From contig CAKRUB010000007.1 in assembly GCA_934402375.1 (NCBI GenBank), forward strand, positions 38,330-102,329: a stretch of DNA of 64,000 nt, in the 5' to 3' direction. Both the position numbers and the translations under genes were made by a program. The DNA comes from an uncultured Acetatifactor sp. Lineage in GTDB: Bacteria > Bacillota > Clostridia > Lachnospirales > Lachnospiraceae. Shown piece after piece: positions 1 through 6,534 of the stretch (the stretch's first letter is position 1; every line of letters begins with the position of its first letter). Under the pieces are notes generated by a model that worked only from the letters and a program-made list of their open reading frames with translations, had not been told where the DNA came from and ran no database searches.

Positions 1-112
1 AAAAATCAATTTCTGAAAAACAATTTACTGACATTTCTTGGTTTGAAATGTTAAAATATGGATATAACATGAGTGTAGCCAATGATTAAAAAGATCAGAA
101 AGGAAGGTTTTT

Positions 113-625
113 GTGTTCAAAATAGGCGAGAATGTAGTCTGTGGTAGCAAGGGTGTCTGCACTGTGGAAAATATTACAACACTGACAATGCCGGGTGTGG
201 ACAGGGAGAGGAAATATTATATTCTCAAACCCAGATATCTGTCGGGCAGTACAGTGTATGTACCGGTGGATTCCTCCAAGGAATCTCTGCGGCGGGTGAT
301 GAAGCGCGAGGAGGCGCAGGAGCTGCTGAAGGTAATCCACGATCTCCCAATGCTGGAGATTGAAAATGAGAAATTTGCCGAACAGACCTATCGGGAATGC
401 ATGAAGACCGGAAAGTGCGAGGAGTGGGCGAGGCTGCTTAAAACGGTACGGGAGAGACGTGAAAAGCGTATACAGTCGGGGCGAAAGGTGACAGCAGTGG
501 ATGATAAGTATTTCCATATCGCAGAGGACAGTCTGTATGGAGAGCTTGCCGTAGCGCTTGACATCAGCCGGACAGCAGTCGGCGAATACATTGAAAATGA
601 AAAGAAATTGAGAGTTGGTATGTAA
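113..625 (+). CDS. CarD/CdnL-type RNA polymerase-binding regulator
   Basis: A 170-residue protein of the CarD_CdnL_TRCF family, whose members bind the RNA polymerase beta subunit through an N-terminal Tudor-like domain and stabilise open promoter complexes. The N-terminal 60 residues have the expected pattern (FKIGENVVCGSKGVCTVENI, then a YYILKP strand and VYVPVD). The remainder is a helical, basic domain of the CarD type, rich in Glu, Arg and Lys. The total length fits the family. The start is a GTG preceded by a good AAGGAAGG site; no in-frame ATG lies further upstream. It is a single gene, followed by a separate promoter for the next gene. Family assignment is from motif and length; the regulated genes cannot be deduced here. 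Confidence 0.85.
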   Translation: MFKIGENVVCGSKGVCTVENITTLTMPGVDRERKYYILKPRYLSGSTVYVPVDSSKESLRRVMKREEAQELLKVIHDLPMLEIENEKFAEQTYRECMKTGKCEEWARLLKTVRERREKRIQSGRKVTAVDDKYFHIAEDSLYGELAVALDISRTAVGEYIENEKKLRVGM

Positions 626-651
626 TATCTCGGTAAAATTTGTCAATTACA

Positions 652-680
652 TTGCGACTGGAAAAATTTTGTGTTATACT
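652..680 (+). promoter_or_regulatory. Sigma-A type promoter
   Basis: TTGCGA at 652-657 and TATACT at 675-680 are separated by 17 bp. They lie about 120 bp before the ATG at 800. Confidence 0.6.
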
Positions 681-799
681 GTTCAAAATGTCTTGTTTTC
701 AGTGAGAAAGAATGCAGAAAAGAAATCGTATGATCATGGAGACATGGACGGAAAACATAATTGGATGATCCGCAGAGGCGGACGGAAAGGGGTATCAGA

Positions 800-1186
800 A
801 TGGGATTTGGAGAAATGATGGGAGTTAAAATTGTAAAGTTGAACGTGAAGGGAAATTTTGCAACTCTGGAAGAACTGTATGAAGCAATTAAGGACATTAA
901 ATTTGAAGCAGGACAGGCATCCATTGTGAAGCATGGCTTTGCAAATGTTATCGTGTTCCCGGAGCTTGACAGAAATAATCAGGTCTGGATCACCGGCGCT
1001 AAGGGTAAGTTTCAGGTACAGCGCTCCACAGAGGTGGCAGGTGTTGGAAACATGGTGAAGAACGCAGTCCTGGATGAGCTTACGGACGGTCTGACCAGCC
1101 TGTCCGGTGCTTTTGGCAATAAAAAGAAGCGCTGCATGGAGCTTGTTGAAATCACGGCAAAGGAAATTGAGAACGCAGGAATTTAA
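800..1186 (+). CDS. Conserved hypothetical protein, 128 aa
   Basis: A small soluble protein that I do not recognise. It begins MGFGEMMGVKIVKLNVKG; an alternating beta/alpha pattern follows, then a glycine-containing turn (WITGAKGKFQVQR) and a C-terminal helical part with a KKKR cluster. There is no signal peptide or membrane segment. I chose the ATG at 800 because GGAAAGGGG stands just before it. An in-frame ATG at 761 would add 13 residues without a ribosome site. It has its own promoter (652-680) and is followed by the separate thrS promoter, so it is probably monocistronic. The repeated small hydrophobic strands suggest a compact domain, but no function can be assigned. Confidence 0.6.
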   Translation: MGFGEMMGVKIVKLNVKGNFATLEELYEAIKDIKFEAGQASIVKHGFANVIVFPELDRNNQVWITGAKGKFQVQRSTEVAGVGNMVKNAVLDELTDGLTSLSGAFGNKKKRCMELVEITAKEIENAGI

Positions 1187-1194
1187 AAAAGCAC

Positions 1195-1223
1195 TTTACT
1201 TTTTACATAAAAGGGACTATGAT
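1195..1223 (+). promoter_or_regulatory. Promoter of the thrS T-box transcript
   Basis: TTTACT (1195-1200), 17-bp spacer, TATGAT (1218-1223). It lies just upstream of the T-box leader. Confidence 0.55.
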
Positions 1224-1239
1224 AGTTAATCATAAGTTT

Positions 1240-1522
1240 CAGGCAATAGTATAAAAGGAAAACGAAGAAGAGAACAGTAGGATACCGGAAGTTCCCAGAG
1301 AGAGCCGCCTGTCCCGATTGGAGACAGCGCTGAGAGCGGCTTGATACAGAGAGTGTCTGAAGACCATCTCGGAGTGGCTTTAATACAGCCCGGTGGCTCC
1401 CGTTACGAGCAAATGAAGGTGGCAGAAGGCACTGCGCTAGGCAGAGCCGGATGCAAAAAGGGTGGAACCGCGTTCATGATGAGAGACGTCCCTTGCAATA
1501 GAAATATTGCAGGGGACTTTTT
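1240..1522 (+). promoter_or_regulatory. T-box leader controlling thrS (Thr specifier ACC)
   Basis: The conserved T-box sequence AAGGGTGGAACCGCG stands at 1458-1472. It is followed by an intrinsic terminator (GTCCCTTGCAAT at 1488-1499 paired with ATTGCAGGGGAC at 1506-1517, then a T run). The upstream Stem I region holds the AGTA and AGAGAG-type motifs and a codon ACC at 1363-1365 inside a GAAG-ACC-ATCTC context, the expected place of the specifier. Uncharged tRNA-Thr should bind ACC and the T-box bulge and switch the terminator to the antiterminator. The specifier assignment is by pattern, not by folding. The leader is open in the thrS frame from 1341, which can mislead gene callers. Confidence 0.9.
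1488..1522 (+). terminator. T-box attenuator terminator
   Basis: A 12-bp stem, GTCCCTTGCAAT/ATTGCAGGGGAC with one internal mismatch and loop AGAAAT, followed by TTTTT. It lies immediately after the T-box motif. Confidence 0.85.
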
Positions 1523-1586
1523 GATGTGTTGTTTTATTGATGAAAGAGGAAAATGCCGCATACAGTGCGGCAGAATGGAGGAAGAC

Positions 1587-3551
1587 ATGAAGATTACTTT
1601 GAAGGACGGCTCCGTAAAAGAGTACGGAGAAAGCAAGAGCGTTTATGACATTGCCCTTGACATCAGCGAAGGACTGGCGCGGGCGGCATGCTGTGCAAAG
1701 GTGGACGGCGAGGTCGTTGACCTGCGGACAGTGATCGACAAGGACTGTGAGCTGCAGATATGTACCGCGAGTGATGCGGAGGGACTTGCGACGATTCGCC
1801 ATACCGCATCTCATGTGCTGGCCGAAGCTGTGAAGAATCTTTTCCCGGATGCAAAGCTGACAATCGGACCGAGCATCGAGACCGGATTTTACTATGACTT
1901 TGAGCATGAGCCTTTTTCCAGAGACGATCTGGATGCGCTTGAGGCGGAGATGAAGAAGATCATCAAGAAGGGTGAGAAGCTGGAGAAGTTCACACTTCCC
2001 AGAGCCGAGGCAATCAAGTTCATGCAGGATAAGAACGAGCCGTATAAGGTTGAGCTGATCGAGGAGCTGCCGGAGGGTGAGGAGATTTCCTTCTACCGTC
2101 AGGGCGAGTTTGTTGATCTCTGCGCGGGACCTCATCTGATGAGCACAAAGGGAATCAAGGCATTTAAGCTGACCTCTTCCTCCATGTCCTACTGGCGCGG
2201 GGACTCCAACAAGGCGAGATTGCAGCGTATTTACGGAACTGCATTTAACAAGAAGGAAGAACTTGAAGATTATCTGGCTTACTGGGAGAATGTCAAGAAC
2301 CGCGACCATAATAAATTAGGACGTGAGATGGAGCTGTTTACCACAGTGGATGTCATTGGTCAGGGTCTGCCGCTGCTGATGCCGAAGGGTGCCAAGATCA
2401 TCCAGACATTGCAGAGATGGATCGAGGATCTGGAGGATAATGAGTGGGGCTATATGCGTACCAGAACCCCGCTTATGGCAAAGAGTGATTTGTATAAGAT
2501 TTCCGGACATTGGGATCACTATAAGGAGGGAATGTTCGTCTTCGGAGATGAGGAGAAGGATAAGGAAGTCTTCGCGCTTCGTCCGATGACCTGTCCCTTC
2601 CAGTATTATGTATATAAGGCAAGCCAGAAGTCCTATCGTGATCTGCCCTGCCGCTACAGTGAGACATCCACTCTGTTTAGAAATGAGGATTCCGGTGAGA
2701 TGCACGGACTGACCCGTGTGCGTCAGTTTACGATTACAGAGGGACATTTGATTGTGCGTCCTGACCAGATGGTAGAGGAGTTCAAGAGGTGTCTTGCGCT
2801 TGCAAAATATTGTCTGGAGACCCTTGGCGTAAACGAGGATGTCACCTACAGACTGTCCAAGTGGGATCCTAATAACAAGGATAAATATATCGGTGAGCCC
2901 GAGGTTTGGGAGGAGACCCAGCAGCACATCCGTAATGTTCTGAATGAGTTGGAGATCCCGTTCTATGAGGCGGACGGCGAGGCTGCCTTCTACGGACCGA
3001 AGGTGGACATCAATGCAAAGAATGTTTACGGCAAAGAGGATACCATGATCACCGTACAGTGGGATGCTTTGCTCGCGGAGCAGTTCGATATGTACTACAT
3101 TGACCAGAACGGCGAAAAGCAGCGTCCCTATATCATTCATAGAACCTCTATGGGCTGCTATGAGAGAACACTTGCATGGCTGATAGAGAAATACGAAGGC
3201 AAGTTCCCGACATGGCTTTGTCCGGAGCAGGTTCGTATTCTTCCGATCTCCGAGAAATTTACGGAGTATGCAAACAGCGTTGCTGACTATCTGAAGAAGA
3301 ATGGTGTCCGCGTGACCGTGGATGAGCGCTCAGAGAAGATCGGTTACAAGATCCGTGAGGCAAGGCTGGATAAGCTTCCTTATATGATTGTTGTAGGTCA
3401 AAAGGAAGCGGAAGAAGGCGTGGTATCTGTCAGAAGCCGTTTCCTCGGAGACGAAGGCCAGAAGTCTCTCGCTGAGTTTACGGAGCAGATCTGTACCGAG
3501 ATCCGTACAAAGGAAATTCGTAAGGAAGAGGTACAGGAGGAAACAAAATAA
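1587..3551 (+). CDS. thrS: Threonyl-tRNA synthetase
   Basis: Charges tRNA-Thr in the cytoplasm. The protein has 654 residues, close to the usual bacterial length of about 640. In order it shows a TGS domain (MKITLKDGSVKEYGE), the editing domain with the HTASH motif, the class II catalytic core with the zinc ligands Cys (RPMTCPF), His (EMHGLTRVRQF) and His (YIIHRTSMGCYERT), and a C-terminal anticodon-binding domain. The start at 1587 follows TGGAGGAAG and begins the TGS domain. The frame is open back to 1341, but that part is the T-box leader, not protein. Expression should rise when tRNA-Thr is uncharged. A DUF1540 gene follows after about 100 bp. Confidence 0.97.
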   Translation: MKITLKDGSVKEYGESKSVYDIALDISEGLARAACCAKVDGEVVDLRTVIDKDCELQICTASDAEGLATIRHTASHVLAEAVKNLFPDAKLTIGPSIETGFYYDFEHEPFSRDDLDALEAEMKKIIKKGEKLEKFTLPRAEAIKFMQDKNEPYKVELIEELPEGEEISFYRQGEFVDLCAGPHLMSTKGIKAFKLTSSSMSYWRGDSNKARLQRIYGTAFNKKEELEDYLAYWENVKNRDHNKLGREMELFTTVDVIGQGLPLLMPKGAKIIQTLQRWIEDLEDNEWGYMRTRTPLMAKSDLYKISGHWDHYKEGMFVFGDEEKDKEVFALRPMTCPFQYYVYKASQKSYRDLPCRYSETSTLFRNEDSGEMHGLTRVRQFTITEGHLIVRPDQMVEEFKRCLALAKYCLETLGVNEDVTYRLSKWDPNNKDKYIGEPEVWEETQQHIRNVLNELEIPFYEADGEAAFYGPKVDINAKNVYGKEDTMITVQWDALLAEQFDMYYIDQNGEKQRPYIIHRTSMGCYERTLAWLIEKYEGKFPTWLCPEQVRILPISEKFTEYANSVADYLKKNGVRVTVDERSEKIGYKIREARLDKLPYMIVVGQKEAEEGVVSVRSRFLGDEGQKSLAEFTEQICTEIRTKEIRKEEVQEETK

Positions 3552-3650
3552 ATCAAAACCGTGCATAGTTTACTGCCGTTTGTTCCATACTGTATATAGG
3601 TCTGCAAATAGGGAAGCAGGCTGTTGGAGTGACAGAATGGAGGAAAAACG

Positions 3651-3971
3651 ATGGCAGATTTAAAATGTGCAGTGGATAATTGTACCTACAACGACCAGCA
3701 TCTTTGCAGCAAGGGTGACATCCTTGTAGGCGGTAAGAATGCATGCTGTTGTGACGAGACATGCTGTGAGAGCTTTTCGCAGAGAAAGGAAGGACAGGAT
3801 TCCTTTAAGAATTCTACCTGCCATGCCTGCAATACGATCAGCATCGACTGCGAGGCGACAAAGTGCAGTTATAACTCTGACTATAAGTGTACGGCAGGTC
3901 ATGTGGACATCAAGGGCTGCGGCGCATGCAGCTGTCAGGGAACTGCCTGTGCAACCTTTGAAGAAAAGTAA
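3651..3971 (+). CDS. DUF1540 protein with two cysteine-rich repeats
   Basis: A 106-residue protein made of two DUF1540 modules, about residues 5-43 and 66-103. Each has the spacing C-x4-C-x-Y...C...G-D/H...C-C/S-C...C-x-F (CAVDNCTYN and CEATKCSYN; CCCDETCCESF and CSCQGTACATF). The domain is thought to bind a metal through its cysteines; its job is unknown. The start has the ribosome site GGAGG (3641-3645) at a good distance. It lies between thrS and the infC promoter, and may be read through from thrS, since I see no strong terminator between them. The N-terminal module carries extra cysteines. Confidence 0.85.
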   Translation: MADLKCAVDNCTYNDQHLCSKGDILVGGKNACCCDETCCESFSQRKEGQDSFKNSTCHACNTISIDCEATKCSYNSDYKCTAGHVDIKGCGACSCQGTACATFEEK

Positions 3972-3980
3972 AAAAGTTGT

Positions 3981-4009
3981 TGACAAGGGATAGAGAGTGT
4001 GATATTCTA
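3981..4009 (+). promoter_or_regulatory. Promoter of the infC-rpmI-rplT operon
   Basis: A perfect TTGACA (3981-3986), 17-bp spacer and TATTCT (4004-4009). Transcription would start near 4016, giving a leader of about 180 nt before infC. Confidence 0.8.
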
Positions 4010-4015
4010 CTTAAG

Positions 4016-4197
4016 CATGTGAAGAAAGCGTGCCAGCAAGCAGAGTATCCACTCTCACCTTACGACAACTGGGTCAGTAAGTGTTCAGATTTTAACAGTC
4101 TATAACATTGCCGTGTAAAGAGACTGGGAGAAGAAGATTCAGGTGGATAGCTGTGCTGTCCACCTTTTTTATATTTTCTTATATGGAGGGTACGACC
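4016..4197 (+). promoter_or_regulatory. infC operon leader with attenuator
   Basis: This leader runs from the promoter to the AUU start of infC and contains a strong intrinsic terminator at 4141-4170. In Firmicutes this operon is commonly controlled by ribosomal protein L20 binding a leader that mimics its rRNA site (L20 leader). The position and the terminator fit that model. I could not confirm the L20-binding fold by eye. Confidence 0.6.
4141..4170 (+). terminator. Attenuator terminator before infC
   Basis: AGGTGGATAGC and GCTGTCCACCT pair over 11 bp (one T-G pair) around the loop TGT and are followed directly by TTTTT. It ends 28 bp before the infC start, inside the transcript, so it must be an attenuator rather than an operon end. 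Confidence 0.85.
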
Positions 4198-4704
4198 ATT
4201 AGCGATTTAATGATTAACGAGCAGATCAGAGACAAGGAAATCCGTCTGATCGGTGAGAATGGCGAGCAGCTGGGAATCATGTCTGCGAGAGATGCCATGA
4301 AGATGGCAGAGGATGCAGGGCTGGATCTTGTGAAGATAGCGCCCACGGCAAAGCCTCCTGTGTGTAAGATTGTCGATTACGGCAAGTACAAGTACGAACA
4401 GATCAGAAAAGAAAAGGAAGCAAAGAAGAAGCAGAAGGTTATCGAGATCAAGGAGATCCGGTTGTCTCCGAATATTGATACCAATGATCTGAACACAAAG
4501 ATCAATGCTGCGAGAAAGTTCCTGACCAAGGGAGACAAGGTGAAGATTACACTTCGTTTCCGTGGACGTGAGATGGCTCATATGAATAACAGCAAGCACA
4601 TTCTGGACGATTTTGCCCAGAGCCTGTCCGATATTTCGGTTGTTGAAAAAGCGCCGAAGGTGGAAGGCAGAAGTATGACAATGTTTTTAACTGAAAAGCG
4701 CTAG
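4198..4704 (+). CDS. infC: Translation initiation factor IF-3 (AUU start)
   Basis: IF-3 binds the 30S subunit, prevents 70S formation and checks the start codon-initiator tRNA pair. The 168-residue product has the N-terminal domain (DLMINEQIRDKEIRLIGENG), a lysine-rich linker (RKEKEAKKKQKVIEIKEIRL) and the C-terminal domain ending VEGRSMTMFLTEKR. I place the start at the ATT of 4198 because GGAGG sits 8 bp before it and the protein then has the family N-terminus. A rare AUU start is the known autoregulation device of infC, since IF-3 itself rejects non-standard starts. The upstream in-frame ATG at 4183 overlaps the ribosome site and is unlikely. rpmI and rplT follow in the same operon. Confidence 0.95.
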   Translation: MSDLMINEQIRDKEIRLIGENGEQLGIMSARDAMKMAEDAGLDLVKIAPTAKPPVCKIVDYGKYKYEQIRKEKEAKKKQKVIEIKEIRLSPNIDTNDLNTKINAARKFLTKGDKVKITLRFRGREMAHMNNSKHILDDFAQSLSDISVVEKAPKVEGRSMTMFLTEKR

Positions 4705-4763
4705 TGTACTGCACGCTGGTTAGCAAAAGTTAAAATAGATTAAATTATTAGGAGGAATATGTT

Positions 4764-4961
4764 ATGCCCAAGATGAAGACAAGCAGAGCAGCTGCAAAGC
4801 GTTTTAAAGTGACGGGAACCGGTAAGCTGAAGAGAAATAAGGCTTACAAGCGCCATATCTTAACTAAGAAGACTACGAAGAATAAGCGTAATCTGAGAAA
4901 GCCTGCTATGACGGATGCAACAAACGTAAAGAATATGAAGAAGATTTTACCCTATTTATAA
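4764..4961 (+). CDS. rpmI: 50S ribosomal protein L35
   Basis: A 65-residue, very basic protein with the L35 pattern ([20 protein letters not shown], then [19 protein letters not shown]). It is part of the large ribosomal subunit. The ribosome site TAGGAGGAA lies at the proper distance. Second gene of infC-rpmI-rplT, 59 bp after infC and 24 bp before rplT. Confidence 0.97.
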   Translation: MPKMKTSRAAAKRFKVTGTGKLKRNKAYKRHILTKKTTKNKRNLRKPAMTDATNVKNMKKILPYL

Positions 4962-4985
4962 GTCTGGTAAGGAGGAAGAGAAGAA

Positions 4986-5342
4986 ATGGCAAGAATCAAA
5001 GGCGGCTTAAATGCCAAGAAGAAGCACAATAGAGTATTAAAGCTTGCAAAGGGCTACAGGGGAGCAAGAAGCAAGCAATACAGAGTAGCAAAGCAGTCTG
5101 TTATGAGAGCTCTGACCAGCTCCTATGCAGGCAGAAAAGAGAGAAAGCGTCAGTTCAGACAGCTCTGGATTGCACGTATCAATGCGGCTGCAAGAATCAA
5201 CGGACTTTCCTACAGCAAGTTTATGTATGGTCTGAAGCTTGCAGGAGTTGATATGAACAGAAAGATGCTGGCAGAGATGGCAGTCAATGATGCAGAAGGC
5301 TTCAAGACGCTTGCTGAGCTGGCTAAGTCCAAGGTTGCATAA
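4986..5342 (+). CDS. rplT: 50S ribosomal protein L20
   Basis: A 118-residue basic protein with the L20 signature ([50 protein letters not shown]). L20 is needed early in 50S assembly and is the usual repressor of this operon through its leader. The ribosome site AAGGAGGAAG precedes the ATG. Last gene of the operon; a terminator follows at 5369-5425. Confidence 0.97.
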   Translation: MARIKGGLNAKKKHNRVLKLAKGYRGARSKQYRVAKQSVMRALTSSYAGRKERKRQFRQLWIARINAAARINGLSYSKFMYGLKLAGVDMNRKMLAEMAVNDAEGFKTLAELAKSKVA

Positions 5343-5368
5343 ATGAATCAATTATAGATTCTTGTAAA

Positions 5369-5425
5369 GAATACAGTTATGGCTGTGGCAGGAGGAATTT
5401 CTGGTCAGCCGCAACTGTATTTTTT
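5369..5425 (+). terminator. Terminator after rplT
   Basis: AATACAGTT and AACTGTATT form the base of a long hairpin with an inner GGCTG/CAGCC stem. Six Ts follow (5420-5425). Confidence 0.75.
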
Positions 5426-5456
5426 AGTGTGGTAAATGCCGGGAAGGAGAAAAGGA

Positions 5457-6242
5457 ATGCTGATTTTTTTTGATATTGACGGAACGCTTGTGGGCGAGGA
5501 TGGAAGAACGATGCCGGAGAGCGCCAGAAGCGCCATACAGCAGGCAAGGGCAAACGGACATATCTGCATGATAAATACCGGCAGGACGCTGGCTCTTGTC
5601 GGCGAGGAGATCACCGGGCAGACAGAATTTGACGGTCTGGCGCTCGGCTGTGGCACAATGGTGGTATATCACGGAGAGACCTTGTTCCATAAGAGCTTTA
5701 CGGTGGAGGAGAGCCGCCGCATTGTCGAGGGTCTGCGCAAATACCGGATTGATGCATGCCTCGAGGGCAGCGACAACAATTATCTTGAGGAAGAGGAAAA
5801 GATCATCACAGACACCTTCCGGGAATTCTTAAAGCGCTTTGACGGTTACGGTTATGACAATTTTGACGCTGGGCTTGGGCAGTTTGACAAGTTTTATGCC
5901 TATGTCGATGATGTGAAGAAGATGGATGCATTCCGGCAGGAGTTTGAAGGCTGGCTTGACTTTGTGGATCGAAAGGAAGGATATTTCGAGATCATGCCGA
6001 AGGGCTGTTCAAAGGCGAGTGCGATAGAACTTGTGGCGGAGAAGCTGGGCATTCCCGTGGAGGAGACGGTCGCGATTGGGGACAGCAGCAACGATATTCC
6101 GATGATTGAGCGCGCCCATATCGGAATTGCGATGGGAAACGCGACGGAGGATGTGAAGGAGATCGCCGATTTTGTCACGGATGCGGTGGAGCAGGACGGT
6201 ATACTGAAGGCATTGAAGTGGCTGGGGGCAGTTGAGGCGTAG
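5457..6242 (+). CDS. HAD-superfamily (Cof-type) phosphatase
   Basis: A 261-residue cytosolic hydrolase of the Cof/YidA subgroup, which removes phosphate from sugar phosphates or related small molecules. Motif I is FFDIDGTLVGEDG (nucleophile Asp and general-acid Asp near the N-terminus), motif II is the INTGRT stretch, motif III the KASAIELVAEKLGIP region, and motif IV is VAIGDSSNDIPMIERA. The cap domain lies between residues 80 and 180 (type C2). The start at 5457 follows GGGAAGGAG; a start at 5436 would place the ribosome site inside the gene. The substrate cannot be predicted. It lies alone between the rplT terminator and tRNA-Gly. Confidence 0.9.
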   Translation: MLIFFDIDGTLVGEDGRTMPESARSAIQQARANGHICMINTGRTLALVGEEITGQTEFDGLALGCGTMVVYHGETLFHKSFTVEESRRIVEGLRKYRIDACLEGSDNNYLEEEEKIITDTFREFLKRFDGYGYDNFDAGLGQFDKFYAYVDDVKKMDAFRQEFEGWLDFVDRKEGYFEIMPKGCSKASAIELVAEKLGIPVEETVAIGDSSNDIPMIERAHIGIAMGNATEDVKEIADFVTDAVEQDGILKALKWLGAVEA

Positions 6243-6281
6243 AAGCGGTTATAAAAAGTTTTGTAAAGCATAGAAAAAGTG

Positions 6282-6311
6282 CTGGCATTTTCACGGAATC
6301 TGTGCTATAAT
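6282..6311 (+). promoter_or_regulatory. Promoter of tRNA-Gly
   Basis: A perfect TATAAT at 6306-6311 with a weak -35 (CTGGCA, 6282-6287, spacer 18). It is 15 bp upstream of the tRNA. Confidence 0.55.
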
Positions 6312-6326
6312 ACATTTGTTCCGTAA

Positions 6327-6397
6327 GCAGATATAGTATATCGGTAGTACATCAGCTTCCCAAGCTGAGGAGGCGGGTTCGATTCCCGTTATCTGCT
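6327..6397 (+). tRNA. tRNA-Gly (anticodon CCC)
   Basis: A 71-nt cloverleaf. The acceptor arms GCAGATA/TATCTGC pair over 7 bp with discriminator T. The anticodon stem CAGC/GCTG encloses the loop TTCCCAA (anticodon CCC, reads GGG). The T arm is CGGGTTCGATTCCCG. CCA is not encoded. A promoter and an intrinsic terminator bracket it, so it is a single-gene unit. Confidence 0.95.
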
Positions 6398-6400
6398 CTC

Positions 6401-6443
6401 AAAGCCCAGAAAGTGCGTTAAATACGTGTTTTCTGGGCTTTCC
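6401..6443 (+). terminator. Terminator after tRNA-Gly
   Basis: AAAGCCCAGAAA (6401-6412) pairs with TTTCTGGGCTTT around a 16-nt loop. Confidence 0.7.
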
Positions 6444-6534
6444 TGATGTCACGAGATGCTGCATGCTTCCGTGTTCCAGTGTAGTCTGTATAGCGTCTGC
6501 CGGACAGAAAGAAACAGAGAGGAGTATATCGGCA

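Noticed and set aside
1341..1586. 82-codon N-terminal extension of thrS
   Set aside because: The segment contains the T-box specifier, T-box motif and terminator. The protein proper begins at 1587 with the TGS domain behind its own ribosome site.
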